Source: Streptomyces sp. NBC_01214 (GTDB lineage Bacteria > Actinomycetota > Actinomycetes > Streptomycetales > Streptomycetaceae). Taken from it: 64,000 bases of DNA. A program made the position numbers and the translations under genes. The notes beneath the pieces were generated by a model. That model had not been told where the DNA came from. It saw only the letters and a program-made list of their open reading frames with translations, and did not search any database. This document shows, piece after piece, positions 24,837 through 32,953 of the stretch; the first letter of the stretch is position 1, and each line of letters starts with the position of its first letter. The stretch is taken from positions 124,001-188,000 of the forward strand of contig NZ_JAPEOS010000003.1 in NCBI RefSeq assembly GCF_026340975.1, given 5' to 3'.

Positions 24837-26006
24837 ATGGATATCAACCCCCGCACCTCTCGCCGCCGCGTGCTCCAGTTCGGCGCGGCGGCGCTGCCGC
24901 TGGCGGCCCTCGGCTCCAGCCTCCCCTCGCTGGTGCAGACGGCGTCGGCCGCCCAGAACGGCACCGGCACGCTCCGCATGCCCGCCGAGACCGACCGGCA
25001 CGTACGGACGTACATGGCCTGGCCGGCCCTCTCCTCGGTGTGGGGCAGCGGCCTCGCGGCGGTACGCAGGGACATCGCCGAGGTGGCCCACGCGATCTCG
25101 CGCTACGAGCCGGTCGTGGTGCTGGCCCGCCCCGGCCAGGTCGCCGAGGCCCGCTACCAGTGCGGACTGGGCGCCTACTACGGAATCCAGGTCATCGACA
25201 TCCCCAACGACGACCTCTGGATCCGGGACTTCGGCCCCACCTTCGTCGTCGCCCCGGGTGCCGTCGCCGGTGTGGACACCAACTTCAACGGCTGGGGCAA
25301 GGCCGGTACGAAGTACGCGCAGCCCTTCGCCAACGACGCGGCGGCGGCCCGCACGCTCCTCGCCGAGTACGAGGTGAACCGGATCCGTGCGGGCTTCGTC
25401 GGCGAGGGCGGCTCGCTGGAGACCGACGGCGAGGGCACCCTGCTGGCCACGGTCAGTTCGATGGTGAACGCCAACCGGAACCCGGGCATGAGCCAGGCCC
25501 AGGTCGAGCAGGCCATGAAGACGGCGCTCGGCATCGACAAGGTGATCTGGGTGCCGGGCCTCGCCGGCGAAGACATCACCGACTGTCACATCGACTGTCT
25601 GGCCCGCTTCATCGGTCCCGGCCGCGTCATCCTCGACAAGCCCGGCCCGGTCGCGGACAAGAAGTGGGTGGCCGTCTACGAGGAGACCAAGAGGGCCCTG
25701 CAGAGCGCCACCGACGCCCGGGGCCGCCGCCTGTCGATCACCGAGCTGCCCGGCCCGGACCGGCGCGAGATCACCGGCCAGGGCGACGAGTTCCTGTCCA
25801 GCTACACCAACTACTACACGGCGAACGGTGCGGTGATCGCGCCGCGGTTCGGTGACGGTCGTGCCGACGGCGTCGCCTACGCCATCCTCCAGGCCGCCTA
25901 CCCGGGTTACCGCGTCGAGCAGCTCCGGATCGACGGCATCGCCTCCGGCGGCGGCGGGATCCACTGCGCCACCCAGTCCCACCCGGCCGTGCCGCCGGCC
26001 GTCTGA
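24837..26006 (+). CDS. Agmatine-deiminase family enzyme, Tat-exported (copy 2)
   Basis: 389 residues from ATG 24837, with GGGAG 6 nt upstream. The signal peptide has the twin-arginine motif SRRRVLQFG and probably ends after TASAAQ; there is no lipobox, so the enzyme is likely released. Catalytic elements of PF04371 are intact: DDLWIRD near residue 125, EGGSLETDGEG, DCHID with His near 251, and GGGGIHC with Cys near 377. It closely resembles copies 1 and 4 (shared NFNGWG, SYxNYY). Expected reaction: hydrolysis of a terminal guanidino group with release of ammonia. Box C is its promoter, and TetR2 follows on the same strand 119 bp downstream. Confidence 0.9.
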   Translation: MDINPRTSRRRVLQFGAAALPLAALGSSLPSLVQTASAAQNGTGTLRMPAETDRHVRTYMAWPALSSVWGSGLAAVRRDIAEVAHAISRYEPVVVLARPGQVAEARYQCGLGAYYGIQVIDIPNDDLWIRDFGPTFVVAPGAVAGVDTNFNGWGKAGTKYAQPFANDAAAARTLLAEYEVNRIRAGFVGEGGSLETDGEGTLLATVSSMVNANRNPGMSQAQVEQAMKTALGIDKVIWVPGLAGEDITDCHIDCLARFIGPGRVILDKPGPVADKKWVAVYEETKRALQSATDARGRRLSITELPGPDRREITGQGDEFLSSYTNYYTANGAVIAPRFGDGRADGVAYAILQAAYPGYRVEQLRIDGIASGGGGIHCATQSHPAVPPAV

Positions 26007-26010
26007 TGGC

Positions 26011-26058
26011 CGGGCCGCCCCGTCCGGCACGGACGGTCCCGCCCGCCGGGGCGGCCCG
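26011..26058 (+). terminator. Hairpin terminator after deiminase 2
   Basis: CGGGCCGCCCCG at 26011-26022 pairs with CGGGGCGGCCCG at 26047-26058. The 24-nt loop can fold further. It begins 4 bp after the stop codon and would separate deiminase 2 from TetR2. Confidence 0.55.
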
Positions 26059-26125
26059 CGCGGGCGGGACTCCTGGTGACGGGCCGCGTACGTACCCGCC
26101 CGATCATCCCGGTAAGGTGCGGAGC

Positions 26126-26707
26126 ATGTCGTCTCGTAGTACTCAGATCCTCGAAGCCGCCGCCAGGGTGATCGCCCGCCGCGGTGTGCGCGGGCTGCGC
26201 GTGGAGGAACTCGCGGCCGAGGCCGGCGTTTCCACCGCCCTGATCTACTACCACTTCAAGGACCGTACGGGCGTCCTGCGCCAGACGCTGGAGTTCATCA
26301 ACGACCGCGCCGAGCGCTACACCACCGACCGCGATCCGGACGACCCGCCGCTGACCGCGCGCGAAGAGCTGGAGGAGACCCTCCTGCTGGAGCTCCAGGA
26401 CACCGTGGAGGTACGGGAGAACAGCTCGGCCTGGGGCGAACTGCGGGCGAGCGCCGTCTTCGACGAGGTCCTGCGCGAGGACCTGGCGCGGGCGACCCTG
26501 GTGTGGGTCCAGGAGGTGGCCGCGCTGCTGGGCCAGGTCCAGCCGATGGTGCCGGCCTCCGCGCTGGCCGGGGCCGCCGAGCGGCTCACCGCCCTGCTGG
26601 AGGGGCTGAGCATGCGCTGGCTGAGCGGCGGCATCAAGATCGACCATGCCCGCGAGCTGATGCGGGGCGCCATCGACGCCGAGCTTTCGGGGCTCGGGCA
26701 GCGCTGA
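26126..26707 (+). CDS. TetR-family regulator of the deiminase locus (TetR2)
   Basis: 193 residues from ATG 26126. Its helix-turn-helix (LRVEELAAEAGVSTALIYYH) is nearly the same as that of TetR1, and the ligand domain also aligns throughout (VEVRENSSAWGELRASAVFD; RLTALLEGLSMRWLSGG). The two are recent paralogs that probably compete for or share the five boxes. No box lies directly upstream of its own start, so it may be expressed constitutively or by read-through from deiminase 2 past the hairpin. Confidence 0.9.
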   Translation: MSSRSTQILEAAARVIARRGVRGLRVEELAAEAGVSTALIYYHFKDRTGVLRQTLEFINDRAERYTTDRDPDDPPLTAREELEETLLLELQDTVEVRENSSAWGELRASAVFDEVLREDLARATLVWVQEVAALLGQVQPMVPASALAGAAERLTALLEGLSMRWLSGGIKIDHARELMRGAIDAELSGLGQR

Positions 26708-26735
26708 CGGCCGCCGGCCGGGACCGTTCCACTAC

Positions 26736-26775
26736 CCCGACCCGACCCGACCCGACCCGACCCGACCCGACCCGA
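26736..26775. repeat. Pentanucleotide microsatellite, (CCCGA) x 8
   Basis: Eight uninterrupted copies of CCCGA, followed by a ninth with one change (CCCGG), 28 bp after the TetR2 stop. It is not coding in any convincing frame. The repeat is likely to vary in copy number between strains. No other gene lies between here and box D. Confidence 0.9.
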
Positions 26776-26940
26776 CCCGGCCTTGCCCGGGTGCCGCCCC
26801 GGCCGTGCCCCGGCCGTGGCCCCTGGCGCCCCGCGCCCGCGTACGCGTCCCGCAGGTCCTGCGCCCGACCCCCGCGCGACTCCCACTCGTCCCCTGTTCG
26901 ACTCCCGAGTCTCCTTGTGGACCCGGGCCTGTTCAGCCTC

Positions 26941-26960
26941 TTGACTGAATTTTCAGTCAA
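26941..26960 (+). promoter_or_regulatory. Operator-like box D (upstream of urease relic)
   Basis: TTGACTGAATTTTCAGTCAA has perfect 9-bp arms (TTGACTGAA/TTCAGTCAA) and is the best copy in the window. TTGACT is followed after 17 nt by CAGAGT (26964-26969) as a candidate -10. The first gene downstream, 239 bp away, is the degenerate urease gamma-beta fusion at 27199. Confidence 0.7.
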
Positions 26961-27198
26961 TGCCAGAGTGAGGATTCCGAGCAGGGCGGACCGAATCTCC
27001 CGTCCCATCGGACCGCCTGCCGGCCCGTGCAACCTCACGGCCCGCGCCCGGCCCGCACTCCTCGAGGTACCCCTCGACGCACCTTGTGAGGCGTCCCCCG
27101 GCGCGCCACCGGCCCACGGCCGCAGCCTCGCGCACCACGCATCCGGACGGTGATGTACCGGCCCCGGCCGTACCCTCGCCCGCCTTCCGGAGGAAGGA

Positions 27199-28143
27199 AT
27201 GACCATGAAGGTTTCGACCGGCCCCCGACCCCCGGCGCCGGGTGCGGGACGGTCGGGGGACCTCATGCCCCTGACCCCCACCGCACGTGACCGGCAGCTG
27301 CTCCCCGCCGCCGCCGAACCGGACCGCGCGCGGCACGCCCGGGGCCTGCGGCGGAGCGCCCGACGGGCGACCGCGCTGATCAAGGGCACGGTGTGCGGGG
27401 CGGCGTGCGACCGGTCGCGCCTGGTCGGCGCCCTGGGGTGGGGCCGCGGCGTCCTGGGCCCGGACGGCGTGCTCCCCGGGGTCGTCGACATCGTCACCGG
27501 GGTCCAGGTCGAGGCCGTCTTCGAGGGCGGCACCCGCCGGGCCGCGATCAGCGGGCCCTTCGGCGCGCAGGAGCGCGACGGGTCCGCCCCGGGCGCGGTC
27601 CTGCCCGCCTCGGACACGGCCGCGGCGCCGGACCCGGCAGTCACCCTCACCGTCCACAACGCCGCCGCCCTGCCGGTGGGCGTCACCTCGCACTTCCCCT
27701 TCTTGGAGGCGGATCCGCGGCTCGACGTCGACCGGGCGTCGACCCACGGGATGCGACTGGAGGCCGCCGCCGGTTCCTCCACCCGCTTCGACTCCGGCCC
27801 CACCGTCCAGGTCGGCCCGGTGTCCGTCGGCGGAGACCGGATCGCGATCGGTTTCGCGTGCCTGCCGCAGACGGCGCCGAAGTCCGACTTCCCGGCCTGC
27901 GGGGTCACCGGCGACCCGAACGCCGCGGCCGGCTGCTGCGGCCTGGCCGTCTCGTTCGGATCGTGCCGGGCCCGCGACGCCCGGCACCGCACCTGGCCGC
28001 GTCGTTGGGGCGACCGCGTGCGTCCAGTACGCGGCGCGCTCCTCCGCCTCGCCCTGCTTCCCCTCGGCCCTGCGGGCCTGGGGAGACCCCATGGCACCGG
28101 ATGCCGCGGGCGCGGCCGACAAGATCCAAAAGGGGCGACCTAG
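27199..28143 (+). pseudogene. Degenerate urease gamma-beta fusion (UreAB-like), no ureC
   Basis: The frame starts at ATG 27199 with a strong GGAGGAAGGA site. Residues about 23-75 resemble urease gamma (LTPTARDRQLL, RHARGLRRSARRATALIKGT), but the nearly invariant 'RGLxLNxPEA' and 'EGARDG' motifs are altered. About 100-222 resemble urease beta (VQVEAVFEGG, LPVGVTSHFPFLEADPRLDV, HGMRLEAAAGSSTRFDSG, GGDRIAIGFA). Similarity ends near 27863, and the remaining 280 bp look out of frame. No urease alpha subunit or accessory genes (UreDEFG) are present. I read it as a decaying fused gamma-beta subunit. Box D upstream suggests that ureolysis was once tied to the deiminase regulon. The stretch 27864-28305 holds nothing else I can identify. 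Confidence 0.6.
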
Positions 28144-28305
28144 GCCCCCGGTCCGGCGCGCACGGCGCGGCGCCCGCTGACCTCGCGGCCGCCTTCGTCG
28201 GCCGCGCCGCCGCCGGGTCGCCCTGCGCGGCACGTGCGGCATCGGGCTCCTCTCGTCGCTTCCTCCAGTCATCCCGCGCTCCCGCCCTGCCCCACCCCTT
28301 CGCTC

Positions 28306-28325
28306 TTGACTGAATTTTCAGTCGA
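28306..28325 (+). promoter_or_regulatory. Operator-like box E (deiminase 3 promoter)
   Basis: TTGACTGAATTTTCAGTCGA, identical to box D except for one base in the right arm, 38-57 bp upstream of deiminase 3. TTGACT with an 18-nt spacer is followed by AAGACT (28330-28335) as a candidate -10. Confidence 0.7.
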
Positions 28326-28362
28326 GTGGAAGACTCCACCCACGCAAGAAATGAGACATCTG

Positions 28363-29382
28363 ATGACCGAATTCCGTATGCCCGCCGAGTGGTCCCAGCA
28401 CGACGGCTGTCTGATGGCCTGGCCCACCCGCGAGGACCTGTGGGGCAGCGTGCTCAGCGACGTGAAGGAGGAGTACGCGAACGTCGCCCGCGCCATCGCC
28501 GCGTTCGAGCCCGTGACGATGGTGGCCCCGCCCGGCTTCGGCGAGGACGCCCGTACCCTGTGCGGCGACGGCGTCACCGTCATCGAGCTGCCGCTCGACG
28601 ACTCCTGGTTCCGCGACTGCGCCCCCCTCTTCGTCCTCGACGGCAACGGCAACGGCAACCGCGCCGGAGTGGACTTCCGCTTCAACGCCTGGGGCCGCAA
28701 GCACCACCCGTTCGACGCCGACGACCGGATCAGCGGCCTGCTGCTGGACCACCTCGGGGTCGACCGCATCCCCTCCGGCATGATCCTCGAGGGCGGAGCC
28801 ATCACCGTCGACGGCGAGGGCACGCTGATCACCACCGAGCAGTGCCTCCTGCACCCGAACCGCAACCCCGGCATGAACCGCGACCAGATCGAGGCCGAGC
28901 TCAAGGCCCGGCTCGGCGTCACCAAGGTCATCTGGCTCCCGTACGGCGGCCTGCTCGACACCGAGACCGACGGTCACGTCGACGGCGTCTGCGCCTTCGC
29001 CGCCCCGGGCACGGTCGTCATCTCCCTGCCTTCCGACCCGGACCACCCGGACCACGCCCGCATGCGCGCCAACCGCGCCGTGCTCGAGGCCACCACCGAC
29101 GCCCGCGGCCGCCGCCTGGAGATCATCGAGGTGCCGCAGACCGCCTTCGCCGACCTGGCCGACGGTGAGATCGAGGTGTCGTACCTCAACTACTACGTAG
29201 CCAACGGCGGCGTCGTCGTCCCGGTGGCCGGCGTGCCCCAGGACGAGGAAGCCCTCGCCGTGATCGCCACGGCCTACCCGGGCCGCAAGGTCGTCGGGGT
29301 ACGGGCGCTCGCCATCGCGTTCGGCGGCGGCGGCGTCCACTGCATCACCCAGCAGATCCCCGCAGTGCGGACCACCGTCTGA
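28363..29382 (+). CDS. Agmatine deiminase family enzyme, cytoplasmic (copy 3)
   Basis: 339 residues starting MTEFRMPAEW, the usual start of cytoplasmic agmatine deiminases; an in-frame ATG at 28351 is possible, and neither has a strong ribosome site. There is no signal peptide, unlike the other three copies. Catalytic elements are intact: DDSWFRD, EGGAITVDGEG, DGHVDG and GGGGVHCITQQ. The last is the classical AguA ending, which makes agmatine to N-carbamoylputrescine the most likely reaction here. Box E lies immediately upstream. A peptide-type ABC importer begins 87 bp downstream on the same strand, which may feed it with substrate. Confidence 0.9.
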   Translation: MTEFRMPAEWSQHDGCLMAWPTREDLWGSVLSDVKEEYANVARAIAAFEPVTMVAPPGFGEDARTLCGDGVTVIELPLDDSWFRDCAPLFVLDGNGNGNRAGVDFRFNAWGRKHHPFDADDRISGLLLDHLGVDRIPSGMILEGGAITVDGEGTLITTEQCLLHPNRNPGMNRDQIEAELKARLGVTKVIWLPYGGLLDTETDGHVDGVCAFAAPGTVVISLPSDPDHPDHARMRANRAVLEATTDARGRRLEIIEVPQTAFADLADGEIEVSYLNYYVANGGVVVPVAGVPQDEEALAVIATAYPGRKVVGVRALAIAFGGGGVHCITQQIPAVRTTV

Positions 29383-29403
29383 CCCGGGAAACCGGCGGCT
29401 CCC

Positions 29404-29427
29404 GGCGGACCGCTCCGGCGGTCCGCC
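29404..29427 (+). terminator. Hairpin between deiminase 3 and the importer operon
   Basis: GGCGGACCGC (29404-29413) pairs with GCGGTCCGCC (29418-29427) across a TCCG loop, 21 bp after the deiminase stop. It may be a full or partial terminator; if partial, the importer genes are expressed at a reduced level from box E. Confidence 0.5.
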
Positions 29428-29469
29428 CGCTCCTCCCCCCGCATCCCTCACGGAATAGAGAGCGCGACG

Positions 29470-31143
29470 ATGACCACCACCCCGCCCCGCGCCGGCAGAC
29501 GCTTCCGCGGCCGGCGCGGCCGGCCCAGCCCCGTGGCTGCGGCCGCGACCGCCGCCCTGGCGTCCATCTCCCTGCTCGCGGCCTGCTCCGGCCCGCCGAA
29601 GCAGAACGCCGGCGGTGTCACCGACGTCAAGCTGTCGGCCTCCACGCCCGAGGCCCGCGGCGAGATCGACTCCTTCACCTGGGCCGTCTACGCCGAACCG
29701 CCCACCCTCGACTACACGGTGGCCTTCGACTACCCGCAGAACACCGTCCTGTCCAACGTGTGCGAGAGCCTGATGCGCTGGACCCCGGGCCTCACCACGG
29801 AGCCCGGTCTCGCCCAGAAGGCGTCCAACCCGGACCCCACCACCTGGGTCTACGACCTGCGCCCCGGCGTCCGCTTCCACGACGGCAAGGAGATGACCGC
29901 CGACGACGTGGTCTTCAGCCTCGGCCGCCAGACGGACCCCGACAACGCCGCCGCCTGGGCCCAGGTGTTCCAGAACGTCGCCTCGATCACCAAGAGCGGC
30001 CCGTTGCAGGTCACCGTCAAGCTCAACAAGCCCGACTCGCAGTTCCCCCAGTACATGGCCACCGCCGCCGGCGCGGTCGCCTCCAAGGCCGCCGTCGAGG
30101 CGGCCGGCAAGGACTACGGCACCACGGGCGGCCTCGGTTGCAGCGGCCCCTTCAAGCTCGGTACGTGGAACAAGGGCCAGTCGATCGAACTGGAGCGCTT
30201 CGACGGCTACTGGGGCACCAAGGCCAAGTCGAAGAAGGCCGTCTTCCGCGTCCTGACCGACCCCTCCGCCCGGACGAACGCCATGCTCAGCGGGGAGGCC
30301 GACGGCGGCTACCTGATCCCCACCGAGAGCTACGCCCGCCTGCGGAGCAGCGGCACCGGCACCCTCTACTTCGGCGAGGGCCTGAGCACGGTCAACGTCA
30401 ACGTCACCAACATGCAGGGCCCCCTCGGCGACGTCCGCGTCCGCCGGGCGCTGTCCCTGGCGCTGGACCGTTCCGGCTTCGTCAAAGCCGGCCTCGGCGG
30501 GGCCGGCACCGTCACCAACTCCCTCACCACCCGCGCCGCCTGGGCCGCCGCTCCCGAGCGCACCCTGAAGACCGCCTTCGACAGCCTGCCGCCCACCGGC
30601 CAGGACATCGAGAAGGCCAAGGCCCTGGTCAAGGAGGCCGGCGCCACCGGCAAGACGCTGACCGTGGCCACCAGCTCCATAGGCCAGGACGTCTCGCTCC
30701 TCGCCACCGCCGTCCAGGCGGCCGGCACCCAGATCGGCCTGGACGTCCAGCTGAAGACGATCGCCCCGAACGCCTTCACCGCGCTGTTCACCGACCCGCA
30801 GGCGCGCGAGGGCATCGACATGTTCCCGCTCACCTACTACGACTCGATCACCGACCCGCTCGACCTGCTGCAGAACTTCAAGACCGGCGCCTACATGAAC
30901 TTCGCCGGCTACAGCGACCCCGGGTACGACAAGCTCGTCGACGAGGCGAGCGCCGTCTACCCGACCGAGCAGCGGATGGACATCGAAGCGAAGCTCCAGC
31001 ACCACGCCTCGGAACAGCTGCTGTGGATCCCGGTCGCCGAGTGGCCCACCGCACTGTTCATGAACAAGCGCATCACCGGCGCCCCCACCACCATCTCGTA
31101 CATGTACTACCCGTGGGCCGCCGACGTGGGGGCCGCGCAGTGA
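29470..31143 (+). CDS. ABC importer solute-binding lipoprotein (family 5, peptide type)
   Basis: 557 residues from ATG 29470. A basic N-region, hydrophobic core and lipobox LLAACSG mark a lipoprotein. The mature part is a cluster-C (SBP_bac_5) binding protein: EPPTLDYTVAF near the start, WVYDLRPGVRFHDGKEMTAD, the standard DVVFSLGR, and a C-terminal LWIPVAEWPTALFMNK. Such proteins bind di/oligopeptides, but also opines, nickel or sugars. Its GTG-started permease partner overlaps its stop. Placement directly after deiminase 3 suggests uptake of peptides or a guanidino compound; that is inference. Confidence 0.9.
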   Translation: MTTTPPRAGRRFRGRRGRPSPVAAAATAALASISLLAACSGPPKQNAGGVTDVKLSASTPEARGEIDSFTWAVYAEPPTLDYTVAFDYPQNTVLSNVCESLMRWTPGLTTEPGLAQKASNPDPTTWVYDLRPGVRFHDGKEMTADDVVFSLGRQTDPDNAAAWAQVFQNVASITKSGPLQVTVKLNKPDSQFPQYMATAAGAVASKAAVEAAGKDYGTTGGLGCSGPFKLGTWNKGQSIELERFDGYWGTKAKSKKAVFRVLTDPSARTNAMLSGEADGGYLIPTESYARLRSSGTGTLYFGEGLSTVNVNVTNMQGPLGDVRVRRALSLALDRSGFVKAGLGGAGTVTNSLTTRAAWAAAPERTLKTAFDSLPPTGQDIEKAKALVKEAGATGKTLTVATSSIGQDVSLLATAVQAAGTQIGLDVQLKTIAPNAFTALFTDPQAREGIDMFPLTYYDSITDPLDLLQNFKTGAYMNFAGYSDPGYDKLVDEASAVYPTEQRMDIEAKLQHHASEQLLWIPVAEWPTALFMNKRITGAPTTISYMYYPWAADVGAAQ

Positions 31144-32102
31144 GTTTCGTCAGATTCGCGTTGCGGCGGGTGGCGGAGATGGCCGCCACCCTGCTGACCG
31201 CCTCGTTCGTGGTCTTCGGGGCCATGTACCTGGCACCGGGCAACCCGGCGAGCTTCCTGCTCGCCGGCCGCTCCGCCTCCCCGGAGGCCCTCGCCTCGAT
31301 CAACGCCCAGTACCACCTGGACGACCCCTTCTTCGTGCGGTACTTCCGGTGGCTGGGCGACGTACTGCAGGGCGACTTCGGGCGGTCGATCACCTACCGC
31401 ACCGACGTCTCGCGGCTGCTGGCGGACCGCCTGCCCACCACCTTGATGCTCATCGTGATGTCGCTCGTCGTGGTCGTCGCCGTCGGCCTGTTCCTCGGCC
31501 GGATCGCCGCCGTCCGCGGCGGGGCCACCGACTCCGCCATCCTCGTCACCACGACGTTCGCCGTCGGCACCCCGTCCTTCGTCGCGGCGGTCCTGCTCCA
31601 GGGCCTCTTCGCCGTCAACCTCGGCTGGTTCCCCAGCAGCGGGGCGGGGGACGGCGGCTTCGGCGACATGCTCTGGCACCTCACGCTCCCCTCCATCGCC
31701 CTCGCGCTCTACCTGATCGGCATGCTCGCCCGGGTCACCCGCTCCGCCATGCTCGAAGCCCTCGACAGCGACCACGTCACCGTCGCCCGCAGCCGGGGCG
31801 TCCCCGAACGCCAGGTCATCAAGCGCCACGTCTTCCGCAACTCGCTCGGCACCGTCCTGACCACCGGCGGCCTCATCGTCTCCACGCTGCTGGTGTGCAC
31901 CATCCTGGTGGAGACGGCCTTCAGCATCGGCGGCATCGGCCAGCTCCTCGAACTGTCCACCACCACCGCGGACTTCCCGACCGTCCAGGCGATCTCCCTG
32001 ATCATCGTCGCCCTCTTCATGATCGTGAACCTGATCGTGGACCTGCTGCTGCCCCTGGTCGATCCCAGGGTCACCCTCGGAACGAGGAGCGCCGCCGCAT
32101 GA
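31140..32102 (+). CDS. ABC importer permease 1 (DppB type)
   Basis: 320 residues from GTG 31140, overlapping the binding-protein stop (GTGA). The architecture is the DppB/OppB one: first helix VAEMAATLLTASFVVFGAMY, long external loop with GDFGRSITY, then five helices and the coupling motif EALDSDHVTVARSRGVPERQ. The next permease overlaps its stop by ATGA. It forms the membrane channel with the following permease. Confidence 0.93.
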   Translation: MSFVRFALRRVAEMAATLLTASFVVFGAMYLAPGNPASFLLAGRSASPEALASINAQYHLDDPFFVRYFRWLGDVLQGDFGRSITYRTDVSRLLADRLPTTLMLIVMSLVVVVAVGLFLGRIAAVRGGATDSAILVTTTFAVGTPSFVAAVLLQGLFAVNLGWFPSSGAGDGGFGDMLWHLTLPSIALALYLIGMLARVTRSAMLEALDSDHVTVARSRGVPERQVIKRHVFRNSLGTVLTTGGLIVSTLLVCTILVETAFSIGGIGQLLELSTTTADFPTVQAISLIIVALFMIVNLIVDLLLPLVDPRVTLGTRSAAA

Positions 32103-32953
32103 CCGCCGTCCTGACCCGCCGGCCCGGCGTCTCCCGGATCCGAGCCGCCGGCTCCCCGCTCCACCTGGTCTGCCTGGTGCTCGTCGCCGTCGTCGTCCTG
32201 GCCGCCCTGCTCGCACCCTGGGTCGTACCCCACGACCCAAACGCCGTCGACCTCGGCAACGCGCTGGCCGCACCATCGGCCGCGCACCCGCTCGGCGTGG
32301 ACGCGGCCGGCCGCGACACCCTCTCCCGGCTGCTGCTCGGCGCCCGCACCTCGCTGCTCGGACCGCTCGGCGTCGTCGCCTTCTCCACCGTGGCCGGCAT
32401 CGCCATCGGCACGGTCGCGGCCTGGCGGGGCGGCTGGATCGACTCCGTGCTCTCCCGCAGCACCGAGCTGGTCTTCGCCTTCCCCGGCATGCTGCTGGCC
32501 ATCCTGATCATCTCGGTCTACGGAGAGGGGCTGCTGGCCCCGGTCCTCGCCCTCGCCGTGGCCTACCTGCCCTACGTCAGCCGCCTCACCCGGTCCCTGG
32601 TCCTGGCCGAACGGGCCCGCCCGTACGTCAGCGCCTACCAGGTCCAGGGCCACTCGGCGCTACAGATCTGCCTGCGCCACATCCTGCCCAACATCGCCCC
32701 CGTCGTCCTCGCCCAGTCCACCATCAACTTCGGCTACGCCCTGATGGACCTGGCCGGACTGTCCTTCCTCGGGCTCGGCGTACCCGCCCTCACCCCCGAC
32801 TGGGGCCGCATGGTCTTCGACGGCCAGACCGCCATCCAGCACGGCTACCCGCTGTCCGCGATCCTGCCCTGCGCCTTCATCGTGCTGACCGTGGTCGCCT
32901 TCAACGTGGTCGGCGAACGCTGGGCCGACCGCATAGCCAGGAGGGCCCGATGA
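32099..32953 (+). CDS. ABC importer permease 2 (DppC type)
   Basis: 284 residues from ATG 32099 in an ATGA overlap. N-terminal helix, then the DppC-type sequence PLGVDAAGRDTLSRLLLGAR, five helices, and the end SFLGLGVPALTPDWGRMVFD. The coupling loop (QVQGHSALQICLRHILPN) has the expected position, although the usual EAA-motif alanines are changed. The stop overlaps the next ATG. It works with permease 1. Confidence 0.93.
   Translation: MTAVLTRRPGVSRIRAAGSPLHLVCLVLVAVVVLAALLAPWVVPHDPNAVDLGNALAAPSAAHPLGVDAAGRDTLSRLLLGARTSLLGPLGVVAFSTVAGIAIGTVAAWRGGWIDSVLSRSTELVFAFPGMLLAILIISVYGEGLLAPVLALAVAYLPYVSRLTRSLVLAERARPYVSAYQVQGHSALQICLRHILPNIAPVVLAQSTINFGYALMDLAGLSFLGLGVPALTPDWGRMVFDGQTAIQHGYPLSAILPCAFIVLTVVAFNVVGERWADRIARRAR

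Noticed and set aside
26736..26775. Possible CRISPR or iteron array
   Set aside because: The units are 5 bp, contiguous and without spacers; this is a microsatellite. No cas or replication genes are near.
28318..31005. 895-codon minus-strand open frame
   Set aside because: Antisense to deiminase 3 and the binding protein; low-complexity Val/Gly/Asp/Glu composition caused by codon bias.
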